Shown here one piece after another: positions 1-9,052 of a stretch of DNA of 64,000 nt; within the stretch, counting starts at the first letter, position 1; every line of letters starts with the position of its first letter. Under the pieces are notes generated by a model. That model did not search any database. It worked only from the letters and a program-made list of their open reading frames with translations, and was not told where the DNA came from. Position numbers and translations under genes: made by a program. Source of the DNA: Macrococcus hajekii (lineage in GTDB: Bacteria; Bacillota; Bacilli; Staphylococcales; Staphylococcaceae); the NCBI RefSeq assembly GCF_004359505.1, contig NZ_SCWE01000004.1, forward strand, positions 1 to 64,000, written 5' to 3'.

Positions 1-9
1 CTCCATAAT
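1..9 (-). rRNA. 16S rRNA gene, extreme 5' end (cut by window edge)
   Basis: Read on the minus strand, the window edge ends in TATTATGGAG, which matches the first bases of low-GC Gram-positive 16S rRNA (UUUAUGGAGAGUUUGAUCC in Staphylococcus). Only about nine bases lie inside the window; the body of the gene lies beyond position 1. The identification rests mainly on the leader and promoters next to it, which have the expected arrangement. Confidence 0.75.
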
Positions 10-139
10 AGATTGCTTGATAAAGCTCTTTGACTGCTTGAGCCAGTCACTCTTGGGAATAGCATAAATGCTACTCAAATTATTGGAATTAACGTTGACA
101 TATTGTCATTCAGTTTTCAATGTTCATTTGGTGTTACAA
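10..139 (-). other. rRNA operon leader (pre-16S)
   Basis: On the minus strand this transcribed leader contains the segment AACATTGAAAACTGAATGAC followed by an ATATGTCAACGTTA-like stretch, closely resembling the conserved box of staphylococcal rRNA leaders and spacers used for antitermination and processing. It runs from the expected +1 of the proximal promoter to the mature 16S 5' end. Recognition is from memory of staphylococcal rrn sequences. Confidence 0.7.
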
Positions 140-145
140 GATTAA

Positions 146-174
146 ATTATAACAGCTTCAATTTTTAATTGCAA
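146..174 (-). promoter_or_regulatory. rrn promoter P2
   Basis: Minus-strand -35 TTGCAA (169-174) and perfect -10 TATAAT (146-151) are separated by exactly 17 bp, just upstream of the rRNA leader. This is the proximal of two tandem promoters, the normal arrangement for Firmicutes rrn operons. Confidence 0.75.
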
Positions 175-252
175 GCTTTTTCTTTTAGAATTTTACATTC
201 TCTCGAAAAAACTTATTATTTAATTTCTCGGCTGTTTCAACCTGCATTAAAT

Positions 253-281
253 ATTTTACTCGAATTAATTGTTGATTACAA
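253..281 (-). promoter_or_regulatory. rrn promoter P1
   Basis: Minus-strand -35 TTGTAA (276-281) and -10 TAAAAT (253-258) with a 17 bp spacer, 107 bp upstream of P2. The match is weaker than P2 but position and spacing fit a distal rrn promoter. The AT-rich stretch from about 300 to 470 upstream of it shows no credible gene; short open frames there look like chance. Confidence 0.55.
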
Positions 282-480
282 GTATCTTTTTTACACTTTC
301 GAAACTTCTTATTTGCTTTTTCGTTTCAAAGTGTTTGTCGTTTTCAGCGACTTTTATATCTTATCAAGTCTTCTTTACTTCGTCAATACTTTTTTCATTA
401 TTTTTTATAATTCTTCTGGAGAGTTATTATAATTATTTGTGCTATACTTTTTTCAGTATCTTATTTAAGGAGTGTATATT

Positions 481-876
481 ATGAAATGGAGCAAGAAACC
501 AACCAGTAAAATCAATCGTATTCGCTCATGGGCCCTTGGTCTTATATTTGCAGCCATGATTGTAATGTATCTTGGTGTTGTTCTTCTATATATGGCACAT
601 AGCAGAATACTCTTTGGCATTTTCCTAATACTCGGCACGCTTGCCTTTGCTCTTAGTTTTGTCGTTTACTTCTGGATAGGCATGCTTTCCATGCGTGCAG
701 TTACAGTTCTCTGTCCTAACTGCAATCATTATACTAAGATGTTAGGTAGAGCTGATATCTGCGCAAACTGTAATGAGCCTCTTACGCTTGATCCTACGCT
801 CGAAGGTAAGGAATTCAATGAAGACTACAATAATAAGAGAAAAAGCGAAGCACTCGAAAAAAAGGAAGGACGCTAG
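481..876 (+). CDS. ygzB: YgzB-like membrane protein with zinc ribbon (UPF0295/DUF2614)
   Basis: A 131-aa protein with two predicted membrane spans near the N-terminus (about residues 14-37 and 40-66), then a cytoplasmic C-terminal zinc-ribbon-like CPNC...CANC pair and a Lys/Glu-rich tail. It resembles Bacillus YgzB, which also lies beside perR; function unknown. I chose ATG 481 over in-frame GTG 472 because the ribosome site AAGGAG (468-473) covers that GTG. It converges on perR, sharing a terminator that covers both gene ends. A TATACT -10-like hexamer lies at 443-448. Confidence 0.82.
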   Translation: MKWSKKPTSKINRIRSWALGLIFAAMIVMYLGVVLLYMAHSRILFGIFLILGTLAFALSFVVYFWIGMLSMRAVTVLCPNCNHYTKMLGRADICANCNEPLTLDPTLEGKEFNEDYNNKRKSEALEKKEGR

Positions 877-896
877 ATTAGCGTTCTTCCTTTTTT
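857..896. terminator. Bidirectional terminator between ygzB and perR
   Basis: Stem GGAAGGACGCTA / TAGCGTTCTTCC is flanked by A and T runs, so it can end transcription in both directions. The stem contains the stop codon and last codons of both convergent genes. Confidence 0.85.
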
Positions 897-1333
897 GCAC
901 ATTCAGGACAAATCCCGTAGATTTCCATTCGGTGATGTGTAATCTTATGTCCTGACAAGTGCTGTGCTATCTGCTCGACCTCATCTAAGCGTGGATACTG
1001 AAAATCAGTTATCTTGCCGCAGCTTGTACAGATTACGTGATAATGATTAGCTGTATCAAAATCATAACGACTCGCTGCGTCTCCATAAGTCAGTTCAGTA
1101 ACCAGTCCGCTTTCTTTAAAGACCTTCAGGTTATTATAAATGGTCGCAACACTCATGCTCTCAAAGTTCGGACTCAGCGCTTTATAGATCTCATCAGCTG
1201 TCGGATGTGTATCCGCTTCGATTAGGTAGGCTAGTACGGCCTGGCGTTGCGGCGTGATTCGGACACCTTGATTTCTCAGCTGCTGAATCGCTTCCTGCAA
1301 TTCTACTTCCGCCGAATAATTTTCTACTGCCAT
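878..1333 (-). CDS. perR: Peroxide-responsive repressor PerR (Fur family)
   Basis: A 151-aa Fur-family regulator: N-terminal winged helix ([18 protein letters not shown]) and C-terminal metal/dimer domain. Structural zinc ligands C102-x2-C105 and C142-x2-C145 are present, and the peroxide-sensing site is complete: H43, D91, H97, H99, D110, matching B. subtilis PerR H37/D85/H91/H93/D104. Fe(II)-PerR represses peroxide genes until histidine oxidation by H2O2. ATG 1333 follows AAGGTG; an upstream in-frame GTG at 1351 lacks a suitable site. It lies downstream of bcp with its own promoter, and a PerR-box-like sequence over the -10 suggests autoregulation. Confidence 0.95.
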   Translation of the reverse strand: MAVENYSAEVELQEAIQQLRNQGVRITPQRQAVLAYLIEADTHPTADEIYKALSPNFESMSVATIYNNLKVFKESGLVTELTYGDAASRYDFDTANHYHVICTSCGKITDFQYPRLDEVEQIAQHLSGHKITHHRMEIYGICPECAKKEER

Positions 1334-1365
1334 ACTATCACCTTCTTTCACTTCTATTTCTATTA

Positions 1366-1394
1366 ATGATACATCTTTAGTGACGAAACTTCAA
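1366..1394 (-). promoter_or_regulatory. perR promoter with PerR-box-like overlap
   Basis: Minus-strand -35 TTGAAG (1389-1394), 17 bp spacer, -10 TATCAT (1366-1371). A 15-mer at 1358-1372 matches the PerR box TTATAATNATTATAA at 10 of 14 informative positions and covers the -10. The box match alone is not strong in AT-rich DNA. Confidence 0.5.
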
Positions 1395-1400
1395 TACTCC

Positions 1401-1835
1401 CTACTTATCAAGCAATTCTGTCAACTGGTTTTTAACTTTAACATTGTCTATTCTTTTCTCTATTTGCAAATCTTGTCCGACAAGGAGCGTTGTTCTGACT
1501 ATTCCCATCGATTCTTTACCGAATACCTTCTTCATTTTATAAATATCCAGTTCTTTGGCCAGCTTATAATCTTCATCGACCAGAAGATCAAAACCGATGT
1601 CATGCTTGGCTATAAAATTCTGATGTTTCTTCATGCTATCACCATTTACACCATATACTTGGATGCCTTGCTGCCTCAGTTCCTCTAGATGATTGGTAAA
1701 ATCAACCGCCTGTGTAGTACATGTGGGTGTATTATCTCTCGGATAAAAATATAGAATTGTTCTTTTCCCTTTAAGTGCTTCCTCTGTAATGATATTGCCG
1801 TTCTGATCTGTCATTTTAAATGCTGGTAATTTCAT
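1401..1835 (-). CDS. bcp: Thioredoxin-dependent thiol peroxidase, Bcp/PrxQ family
   Basis: A 144-aa peroxiredoxin with a thioredoxin fold that reduces H2O2 and organic hydroperoxides. The peroxidatic Cys is C39 in TPTCTTQ, where TPGCT is usual. It is the only Cys in the protein, so no resolving Cys is available and this is a 1-Cys type. GGGAGG 7 nt upstream sets ATG 1835; in-frame starts further up overlap that site. It is divergent from gsaB, with a PerR-box-like sequence between them, fitting known PerR control of bcp in S. aureus. Confidence 0.92.
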   Translation of the reverse strand: MKLPAFKMTDQNGNIITEEALKGKRTILYFYPRDNTPTCTTQAVDFTNHLEELRQQGIQVYGVNGDSMKKHQNFIAKHDIGFDLLVDEDYKLAKELDIYKMKKVFGKESMGIVRTTLLVGQDLQIEKRIDNVKVKNQLTELLDK

Positions 1836-1861
1836 CTGCATACCTCCCACTCAAAGTTATC

Positions 1862-1876
1862 TTATATTTATGATAC
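1862..1876. promoter_or_regulatory. Candidate PerR box between bcp and gsaB
   Basis: The sequence TTATATTTATGATAC matches TTATAATNATTATAA at 11 of 14 informative positions. It lies 26 bp upstream of the bcp start in the divergent bcp/gsaB intergenic region. Confidence 0.45.
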
Positions 1877-1915
1877 GATAGTGACGAAAAAATATTAAGT
1901 GAAAGAGGTTATAGT

Positions 1916-3214
1916 ATGAAATTCACAGAATCAGAACGGATTCAGAATGAAGCAAATGATTATATTCTTGGAGGCGTCAACTCCCCTTCCCGCTCGTATA
2001 AAGCGGTCGGCGGGGGCGCACCGGTCGTAATGGACCATGCAGATGGTGCCTACTTCTATGATGTTGATGGCAATCAATATATTGATTATTTAGCGGCTTA
2101 CGGTCCAATCATTACAGGACACGCGCATCCTCACATCACTGAAGCCATTAAAAAAGCAGCAGAAAATGGTGTATTATACGGGACTCCAACACGACATGAA
2201 GTCACTTTTGCCAAAATGCTGAGAGAAGCGATTCCTTCATTAGAAAAAATACGTTTTGTTAACTCTGGTACAGAAGCTGTCATGACTACTATTCGTGTTG
2301 CTCGTGCCTATACGAAACGCGATAAAATCATTAAATTCGCCGGCTGCTATCATGGTCATTCTGATTTAGTGCTCGTCGCTGCAGGCAGCGGTCCTAGTCA
2401 ACTGGGTACTCCCGACTCAGCAGGTGTGCCGGAAAGTGTAGCAAAAGAAGTTATCACCGTTCCTTTTAACGATATCGAACCTTTTAAAGAAGCAATCCAT
2501 CATTTCAGCGATCAGATTGCCGCTGTACTGGTTGAACCTATTGTGGGTAACTTCGGTATTGTTGAACCTGCTGAAGGATTCCTGCAGGCAGTTAATGATA
2601 TTGCCCATGATAACGGAGCTTTAGTCATTTATGATGAAGTCATTACTGCATTCCGTTTCTGTTACGGTGGTGCACAGGATATGCTCGGCGTAAAACCTGA
2701 CTTAACGGCATTCGGTAAAATTATTGGCGGTGGCTTGCCAATTGGTGCTTACGGTGGCCGTCAGGATATTATGGAGCATGTCGCTCCTTTAGGTCCCACC
2801 TATCAGGCTGGAACGATGGCCGGTAATCCACTCAGCATGCAGGCTGGTATAGCACTCCTTGAAGTCATCAAGGAAGAAGGAACTTATGAATATCTTGATC
2901 GATTAGGAAAGCAGCTTGAAGATGGCGTAACAGAGCTGATCAATAAATATCAGATTCCAGCAACAATCAATCGTCTGAAAGGTGCTATGACCTTATACTT
3001 CACTGAAGAAAAAGTCGTTAACTATGAGCAGGCTGAAAACACAGATGGAGAAATGTTTGCCAAGTTCTTTAAATCAATGCTTAATCAAGGTATTAATCTG
3101 GCTCCTTCTAAATATGAAGCATGGTTCATCACCATCCGTCATACTGAAGACGATATCGAGCAAACACTTCGTGCTGTCGAACATAGTTTCAAGGAATTGT
3201 CGCTTGTCAAATAA
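1916..3214 (+). CDS. gsaB: Glutamate-1-semialdehyde 2,1-aminomutase
   Basis: A 432-aa class-III PLP aminotransferase fold converting glutamate-1-semialdehyde to 5-aminolevulinate for tetrapyrrole synthesis. PLP-phosphate motif NSGTEAVM, cofactor Asp in VIYDEV, and Schiff-base lysine K268 in [10 protein letters not shown] are intact. It resembles the second GSA aminomutase (GsaB) of Bacillus and Staphylococcus, found next to perR-bcp, rather than the hemL copy of the heme operon. AGAGGT precedes the ATG. A UPF0421 membrane protein gene follows after 51 bp, probably co-transcribed. Confidence 0.93.
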   Translation: MKFTESERIQNEANDYILGGVNSPSRSYKAVGGGAPVVMDHADGAYFYDVDGNQYIDYLAAYGPIITGHAHPHITEAIKKAAENGVLYGTPTRHEVTFAKMLREAIPSLEKIRFVNSGTEAVMTTIRVARAYTKRDKIIKFAGCYHGHSDLVLVAAGSGPSQLGTPDSAGVPESVAKEVITVPFNDIEPFKEAIHHFSDQIAAVLVEPIVGNFGIVEPAEGFLQAVNDIAHDNGALVIYDEVITAFRFCYGGAQDMLGVKPDLTAFGKIIGGGLPIGAYGGRQDIMEHVAPLGPTYQAGTMAGNPLSMQAGIALLEVIKEEGTYEYLDRLGKQLEDGVTELINKYQIPATINRLKGAMTLYFTEEKVVNYEQAENTDGEMFAKFFKSMLNQGINLAPSKYEAWFITIRHTEDDIEQTLRAVEHSFKELSLVK

Positions 3215-3265
3215 TGATTCATCCTGTATAAGTGAATTATTATGTTAAACAAAGAGGTTAGTTAA

Positions 3266-4351
3266 ATGAAATTAGGCGCTAGAATCTTTAAAACCGGCAT
3301 CGCTATTATGCTGGCACTCTATGTAGCTCAATTGTTAGGTACACCCGGTTATGTCGTTGCCGGTATCTCTGCTTTGTTCGCCATGCAGCCTAGTGTTTAT
3401 CAATCCTATAAATCTGTTCTAGAGAACTTGCAGGGTAATACAATTGGAGCCGTACTTGCTATTATTGCCGTGCAGTTATTTGGCAATCATCTACTTGTTA
3501 TCGGTCTATTCACCATCATTCTGATTTCATTATTAGCTAAACTTAATTTACAGAACGTAACCGGTCTCGCCGTTGTCACTCAGTTAGTTATTATGGAAGC
3601 AAGCGGCGATGACTTTATGACTGCGGCACTTACACGATTTTCCTTTATTATGATCGGTGTCCTGAGTGCAGCATTAGTCAATCTGCTCTTTCTGCCTCCA
3701 CAATATGAGACTAAACTGTATTATAGTTGCCAGCAGATCTGCAATGACATCTTTAAGTGGCTGCGTCTCAGCATAAATGGTTCAACGGAGTATCATGTCG
3801 TCAAGCATGACGTTGAGGACATTCGCGACCGGATTATAGCACTTGAATCTAAGTTCAATCTTTATAAAAACGAGCGCGCATTAACCCGTAAACAGAACTA
3901 CCGCAATATCCGAAAAAAAATCCTCTTCAAAGAACTTATCATGACAACCCGTCGTGCTTATGACTTACTCAGAAGAATCAATCGATACGAAAACGATATT
4001 CTCCATCTACCGGAAGAACTGAGAGTTCAGATTAAATTCGAAATGGACGAACTGATGACACTGCATGAAGGCATATTAATGCAGGTCAATAATAAACTTT
4101 CTCCCGTTCACCTGTCAGAAGAATCATTTATGAATGGTCACTTCAAAAAAGACGTGCTGGAAATGATATTGAAAGAATTACAGGGTATTGAAGACCCCCC
4201 TTATAATAAACAGCATATCATCCTCGTGTTAAGTGCCCTATTTGAATACCGAGAAAAACTTGAGCATCTCGATAAACTGACGCACAGTTTTCATCATTAT
4301 CATCAGGATGATAATAAAATTAAAGTATCTGACGATGGACAAGACATATAA
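3266..4351 (+). CDS. UPF0421 / aromatic acid exporter-like membrane protein (YgaE type)
   Basis: A 361-aa protein with an N-terminal block of about five or six membrane helices (residues ~8-145) and a long, charged, helical cytoplasmic C-terminal part. This is the architecture of ArAE_1/FUSC-like proteins. In B. subtilis the homologue YgaE also sits beside gsaB. Substrate unknown; export of aromatic or small organic acids is only a family-level guess. AGAGG precedes the ATG. A second, more diverged family member is encoded at 29519-30469. Confidence 0.8.
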   Translation: MKLGARIFKTGIAIMLALYVAQLLGTPGYVVAGISALFAMQPSVYQSYKSVLENLQGNTIGAVLAIIAVQLFGNHLLVIGLFTIILISLLAKLNLQNVTGLAVVTQLVIMEASGDDFMTAALTRFSFIMIGVLSAALVNLLFLPPQYETKLYYSCQQICNDIFKWLRLSINGSTEYHVVKHDVEDIRDRIIALESKFNLYKNERALTRKQNYRNIRKKILFKELIMTTRRAYDLLRRINRYENDILHLPEELRVQIKFEMDELMTLHEGILMQVNNKLSPVHLSEESFMNGHFKKDVLEMILKELQGIEDPPYNKQHIILVLSALFEYREKLEHLDKLTHSFHHYHQDDNKIKVSDDGQDI

Positions 4352-4388
4352 AATAAGGCTGACTCTCTAAGAGCCAGCCTTATTTTAT
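4351..4388. terminator. Bidirectional terminator
   Basis: Stem AAAATAAGGCTG / CAGCCTTATTTT between the UPF0421 gene and the convergent mpg gene; the right arm reaches into the mpg stop codon. Confidence 0.8.
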
Positions 4389-4987
4389 TGCCATCCATTA
4401 TTAAAAGCAGGCTTTACACGGTCTTTTGATACGTGAGGATTTCCTGCAACTGTAAAACGATAGAGATAGTCAACTGCTTCTTCTTTATTATCTATACCAA
4501 TTCGTTTTGATTCCTTAATAACTTCAGGTTTCTTACCTTCGCTTAAAGTAATTGCACCTTCATTTAACCGGAGGCCATTATGGAGGTCGCGCCTGATGCC
4601 CATACTTTTAGTCAGCTTTCCGGGTCCATCTGTCAGGTGATCTGTTCTTCCACGCCTTTTCTGCATTATCTCGAAGCCTTCTGCAGGTTCTAAGCCACGA
4701 ATAAGTACCCCTTCTGGTGACGCTGCATCGCGTGTAATAAAGTTCATACAATGATGACCATGCATCGTATAAATATAGATCCCACCGTAATCCCGGTACA
4801 TCATTTCATTCTTTTTAGTACGTCTACCTTGATATGCATGTGCCGCCTTATCTTCGAACCCCAGATAAGCTTCGACTTCCGTGATATAGCCGGAAGTAAC
4901 CTCTCCTTCAACTGTTGCCGTTACTTTCTTACCTAACAACTGTCTCGCAGCTGTCAATGTATCTTGTGCCATAAAACTTAAATCCAA
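4385..4987 (-). CDS. 3-methyladenine DNA glycosylase, AAG/Mpg family
   Basis: A 200-aa protein of the alkyladenine DNA glycosylase family (PF02245), which removes alkylated purines in base excision repair. Family signatures visible: ITEVEAYLG with the general-base Glu, the YGGIYIYTMHGHHCMN segment of the base-flipping pocket, and DGPGKLTKSMGI. The start is TTG at 4987 after GAGGCGG; an in-frame ATG at 4972 has no good ribosome site. The start lies 2 bp after the stop of the upstream FMN oxidoreductase gene, implying co-transcription. Confidence 0.9.
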   Translation of the reverse strand: MDLSFMAQDTLTAARQLLGKKVTATVEGEVTSGYITEVEAYLGFEDKAAHAYQGRRTKKNEMMYRDYGGIYIYTMHGHHCMNFITRDAASPEGVLIRGLEPAEGFEIMQKRRGRTDHLTDGPGKLTKSMGIRRDLHNGLRLNEGAITLSEGKKPEVIKESKRIGIDNKEEAVDYLYRFTVAGNPHVSKDRVKPAFNNGWQ

Positions 4988-4988
4988 T

Positions 4989-6590
4989 TTATACCGCCTC
5001 TTTCAGTGCCCGGTACATGCGGTTAACATACTGCTCTCCTGTTATGATATCGCCGCGTTCTGTCTTGTAGAGCAGATGTTTAATTGTAATATCAGTGGGC
5101 GAGACCACACCGCATGCCGCCGCAATATTGAACAGTCCTTCATGCATACTGATCATATAGTTCGTTACCCGGTACTGTTTCTCTTCAATCACAAGACCTT
5201 TCTCACGCTGTGGATTAGTCGTTGCGACACCTACCGGACAATCATTCGTATGGCACTGCTGAGCCATAATGCAGCCGACACTCATCATCATGGCCCTTGC
5301 AACATTAACAAGATCAGCGCCCAGCGCTAATGCGATAGCCACTTTGTCCGGTGTAATGAGCTTTCCGGATGCGATAATTTTAATTTCATCACGCAGTCCG
5401 TTCTCTTTAAGCACTAAATCTAAAATAGGCAGAGCTGAGAATAATGGCAGTCCCATCGTATCTTCCAGCTCCTGATACGTGGCCCCTGTTCCACCTTCTC
5501 CACCATCAACCGAAATAAAATCAGGATAGATGCCCGTTGCTTTCATATCAGCTACAAGACTGTATAGCATATCAAGATTACCTACAACCATCTTAAAGCC
5601 GACCGGTTTTCCGCTCATCTGCTGAAGTTTTGCGATAAATTCCAGCAGGTCTCTATTGTCATTCATAAAGGTAAACCGGTTGGGTGAGTTAATCGTCGTA
5701 TAAGGTTTGACGTTACGGATCGCTGCAATTTCTTCTGTTACTTTATCTGCCTCGACATGTCCTCCACGGGTCTTTGCACCTTGTGCGAGTTTAATTTCGA
5801 AAGCTTTAACATATGGATTGTCAGCTTTTTTTACAAATTCGACTTCGCTGAAACGACCATCGTGATCACGTACGCCGAATAAACCAGGTCCTATCTGAAA
5901 TATAATATCTACTTTCCCTTTCAGGTGATGATCACTTAAACCACCTTCACCTGTATTCATCCATGTCCCAGCAGCAAGTCCGAGACCGTGGCTCAGTGCA
6001 GAGATGGCATTCTGTCCAAGTGCACCGTAACTCATACCCGACTGACCCACGAGACGTTTAACATGGAAAGGCTTAGCACGACGTGAACCAAGTACGACTG
6101 CATGTTCGTCTGTCAGCAGATAAGGATCGACCAGTTCAGTTTCACGATGTTCATCTCGATCGAACAGCCCTTCTTTGTCCAGTTTATATATGCTTGTTTT
6201 AATTTTAACGGATTGATCAATATGAAGCTCTTTCGCCTCTTTAGGGAAAATAGAATTCTGAAGGTAAAAACCAGGCTGCGTAAAATCTCTTCTGGATCCA
6301 AAGCCACCAATACGTGATTTATATTTACCTGCTTTAACCACATCCAGATAATCTTTGCGAGAAAAAGGTGTCGCTTCGTTATCAGACTGTATTAAATATT
6401 GTCTGATTTCAGGTCCAATTTTCTCAAAAAAGTAGCGTACACGTCCAAGTACCGGAAAGTTACGTAAAATACTATGTTGCTGCTGACTGCGGTCAGCAGC
6501 GACTAAATAAAGGATAAATAATGCAAGTGCAATGAATAAAACTAGAATAATCGTATTGACGATTACTTGAATCGTCCACAATAAATCCAT
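4989..6590 (-). CDS. FMN-binding glutamate synthase-like protein (YerD type)
   Basis: A 533-aa protein with an N-terminal membrane anchor (residues ~8-30) and a GltB-like FMN barrel. Visible motifs: SGMSYGALG, DGGEGGTGA near the phosphate pocket, and the cluster-like region GCIMAQQCHTNDCPVG. It lacks the glutaminase and C-terminal domains of full glutamate synthase, so it is not a complete GOGAT. Similar stand-alone proteins such as Bacillus YerD have unproven reactions. GGGGGA precedes the ATG. Confidence 0.8.
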   Translation of the reverse strand: MDLLWTIQVIVNTIILVLFIALALFILYLVAADRSQQQHSILRNFPVLGRVRYFFEKIGPEIRQYLIQSDNEATPFSRKDYLDVVKAGKYKSRIGGFGSRRDFTQPGFYLQNSIFPKEAKELHIDQSVKIKTSIYKLDKEGLFDRDEHRETELVDPYLLTDEHAVVLGSRRAKPFHVKRLVGQSGMSYGALGQNAISALSHGLGLAAGTWMNTGEGGLSDHHLKGKVDIIFQIGPGLFGVRDHDGRFSEVEFVKKADNPYVKAFEIKLAQGAKTRGGHVEADKVTEEIAAIRNVKPYTTINSPNRFTFMNDNRDLLEFIAKLQQMSGKPVGFKMVVGNLDMLYSLVADMKATGIYPDFISVDGGEGGTGATYQELEDTMGLPLFSALPILDLVLKENGLRDEIKIIASGKLITPDKVAIALALGADLVNVARAMMMSVGCIMAQQCHTNDCPVGVATTNPQREKGLVIEEKQYRVTNYMISMHEGLFNIAAACGVVSPTDITIKHLLYKTERGDIITGEQYVNRMYRALKEAV

Positions 6591-6643
6591 AAAAAAATCC
6601 CCCTGTTATATGATACTTCTATCATACAACAAGGAGTAAGCGC

Positions 6644-8386
6644 TTAACTATCTAAATTTTGAATTGTATAGAGATTGTAGTAATGGGACTGATTGGCCAT
6701 CAATTCATCATGAGAGCCCTGTTCCATAATTTCACCATTCTGAATAACCACAATTTTATCTGCATGGGTAATGGTTGATAATCGATGAGCTACAATCACT
6801 GTCGTACGATCCTGTGATAACGTTTCTAGTGCTTCCTGAATAACCGCTTCACTTTCAAGGTCAAGGGCACTCGTCGCTTCATCGAGAATTAGAATCGGTG
6901 GATTTTTCAGGAACACACGTGAAATGGCAACACGTTGTTTCTGCCCACCAGACAATTTAACACCCCGCTCGCCGACTTCAGTATCATAACCGTTCGGCAG
7001 CGTCATAATAAAGTCGTGGGCATTAGCAAGTTTAGCCGCATAAATCATCTCTTCTTCGGTTGCGTCAGGTTGGCCAAGTAAAATATTCTCCCGTATAGAA
7101 TCTGAGAACAGAATATTGTCCTGCATGACCATGCCGACTTGATTGCGCAGACTATCAATCGTAAAATCTTCAATTGCATGACCATCAATTCGAATCTGAC
7201 CACTCGTCACATCATAAAATCTCGGAATCAGACTGATCATAGTCGATTTACCGCCGCCACTCATACCTACGAAAGCGACTGTTTCTCCACTCTTGATATC
7301 CAGGTCGATATGACGCAGCACTTCAGTATCCTCATCGTTATATTTAAAGCCGACCTGCTGAAACTGAATATCCCCGTGCTGTATTTTTAAGTCACGTGCC
7401 GTATCTTTATCGGTCACATCATAAGGTTCGTCAAAAAGCTGGAACATACGGTCCATCGATGCCAGACTCTGTGTCAATGTTGTAGAACTTGAAACAAGAC
7501 GTCGGAGTGGACCATACAATCTGTCCAGATATGCAATGAATGCAGCGAGACTTCCGACTGTCATACCATCCTGAATAACGAGATAAGCACCAAAGCCAAC
7601 AACAATCAATGGACCCACGTCTGTAATCGTATTGATAACTGCGAAACTTTTAGCATTCCATCTGGCATGATTGGTTGCCTTGGTCAGGAAATTCATATTC
7701 CGCTTATTAAAACGTTCGCTTTCGTTCTCTTCGATCGCAAAACTCTTAATAACGTTCATGCCTTGTACACGCTCATGTAAAAAGCCTTGAACTTCAGCAA
7801 GAGCCTGGGAGCGGTTACGTGTTAATTTACGCAAGTTTCCAAAGAAATAATAAACACTGAACATATAGAAAGGGAATACAACAAGAGATGCGAGTGTCAA
7901 TTTAACATCCATCGTAAACATGATGGCAAGTGCAATGATGATAGTGACTAAATCAAGCCAGACATTCATCAGGCCTGTAATAATGAAGTCCTTCGTAGAC
8001 TCCACATCATTGATGACACGAGAAATGACTTCTCCTACTTTATTATTTGAATAAAAACGGACACTGAGTGCCTGCAGATGTCGATACAATTTCTTGCGGA
8101 TATCATAAAGAATCTTATTGCTCGTCCACTGAGCGAGATACTGTCTGAAATATTCGACTGGCGGTCTTATCACTATAAAGATAAAACTGAATATCAACAG
8201 CACTTGCCACAGTGCGTCCTTCTTATCAGCAACAGACATCGACTGATTGCCGATCACATCATCGATAACGTATTTAATCAGCAGTGGAATGAGTAAGGGA
8301 ATACCAAATTTCAGTATCCCGATTAATATAGTCAGTACAATCAGCCAGCCATACGGCTTGACGAACTGGAGGTAACGCCTTAGCAT
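6644..8386 (-). CDS. Multidrug ABC exporter, Sav1866/BmrA-like half-transporter
   Basis: A 580-aa fusion of six-helix transmembrane domain (residues ~15-310) and nucleotide-binding domain (~335-578). Very similar throughout to S. aureus Sav1866, including [20 protein letters not shown]. Walker [10 protein letters not shown] has its Lys at 380, as in Sav1866. Signature LSGGQKQR, Walker [13 protein letters not shown] and the H-loop HRLS are intact, so it should be an active homodimeric exporter of hydrophobic compounds. Position beside the gsaB/perR block matches Bacillus ygaD. GGAGATG precedes the ATG. Confidence 0.93.
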   Translation of the reverse strand: MLRRYLQFVKPYGWLIVLTILIGILKFGIPLLIPLLIKYVIDDVIGNQSMSVADKKDALWQVLLIFSFIFIVIRPPVEYFRQYLAQWTSNKILYDIRKKLYRHLQALSVRFYSNNKVGEVISRVINDVESTKDFIITGLMNVWLDLVTIIIALAIMFTMDVKLTLASLVVFPFYMFSVYYFFGNLRKLTRNRSQALAEVQGFLHERVQGMNVIKSFAIEENESERFNKRNMNFLTKATNHARWNAKSFAVINTITDVGPLIVVGFGAYLVIQDGMTVGSLAAFIAYLDRLYGPLRRLVSSSTTLTQSLASMDRMFQLFDEPYDVTDKDTARDLKIQHGDIQFQQVGFKYNDEDTEVLRHIDLDIKSGETVAFVGMSGGGKSTMISLIPRFYDVTSGQIRIDGHAIEDFTIDSLRNQVGMVMQDNILFSDSIRENILLGQPDATEEEMIYAAKLANAHDFIMTLPNGYDTEVGERGVKLSGGQKQRVAISRVFLKNPPILILDEATSALDLESEAVIQEALETLSQDRTTVIVAHRLSTITHADKIVVIQNGEIMEQGSHDELMANQSHYYNLYTIQNLDS

Positions 8387-8409
8387 CCAATCATCTCCTC
8401 AAAATTAAG

Positions 8410-8437
8410 AATCAACCTATAATTTATAGGTTGATTC
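8410..8437 (-). terminator. Terminator of the DUF402 gene
   Basis: Stem AATCAACCTATAA / TTATAGGTTGATT starting at the stop codon, with a weak T-rich tail on the minus strand. Confidence 0.55.
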
Positions 8438-8987
8438 AATCTTCCATCATACGCTTCTGTAAATGAAAACGTTCCTGCCAGACCTTAATAAAATCCGGCG
8501 CAAATGGTCCTTTTTTTCTTTCAATCCATTGTTGCAAAGTATCAACGTTTCTTTTCAGGATCTGATCAATCTCAGCGGGATAGTTCATCTGTTTCATATG
8601 CTGCTGATATTCATCTTCATCCAGTAGATGATATTTACCATTCGGATAGACTTTGATATCGAGATCATAGTCAATATATTTAATGGCTTCTGTATCATAG
8701 ACAAAGGGCGAAGAGAGGTTGCAGTAATAATAGACGCCGTCTTCTCTGAACATGCAGATGACATTGAACCAGTACTCCGCATGAAAATAAACAATAGCGG
8801 GTTCACGTGTTACCCAGGTCCTTCCGTCACTTTCAGTAACAAGTGTTCTGTTGTTTCCGCCGATGATGACATGATTGGTCCCTTTTAAAATCGTTGTTTC
8901 AGACCAGACACGATGGATTTTTCCGTTATGCTTATAACTTTGAATCTGTACGCTCTGACCTTCTTTTGGTATGGATTCTTTGACCAT
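8436..8987 (-). CDS. ntdP: Nucleoside tri-/diphosphate phosphatase, DUF402 family
   Basis: A 183-aa protein nearly colinear with the staphylococcal DUF402 protein: start [10 protein letters not shown], core [15 protein letters not shown], metal-binding acidic run [13 protein letters not shown], ending in [13 protein letters not shown]. The family hydrolyses nucleoside tri- and diphosphates with a divalent metal. ATG 8987 agrees with AGGTGG 8 nt upstream and with the family N-terminus; an in-frame upstream ATG would overlap that site. It is followed by the Sav1866-like gene, with a terminator between. Confidence 0.9.
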   Translation of the reverse strand: MVKESIPKEGQSVQIQSYKHNGKIHRVWSETTILKGTNHVIIGGNNRTLVTESDGRTWVTREPAIVYFHAEYWFNVICMFREDGVYYYCNLSSPFVYDTEAIKYIDYDLDIKVYPNGKYHLLDEDEYQQHMKQMNYPAEIDQILKRNVDTLQQWIERKKGPFAPDFIKVWQERFHLQKRMMED

Positions 8988-9052
8988 GTTCCACACCACC
9001 TAGTATTTAGTATTTGCAATCATATTATAGCATACATTAAATATGATGAAAC

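Noticed and set aside
1-139. 16S-23S spacer on the plus strand
   Set aside because: The conserved leader box could also occur in a spacer, but the orientation, the tandem promoters and the ATGGAG end fit a minus-strand 16S leader.
427-441. PerR box upstream of ygzB
   Set aside because: Only the left half matches well (right half 3 of 7), which is expected by chance in such AT-rich DNA.
169-484. Short hydrophobic open frames in the rrn promoter region
   Set aside because: They lack ribosome sites, lie across the rrn promoters and leader in antisense, and owe their Phe/Leu/Tyr-rich composition to AT-rich DNA.
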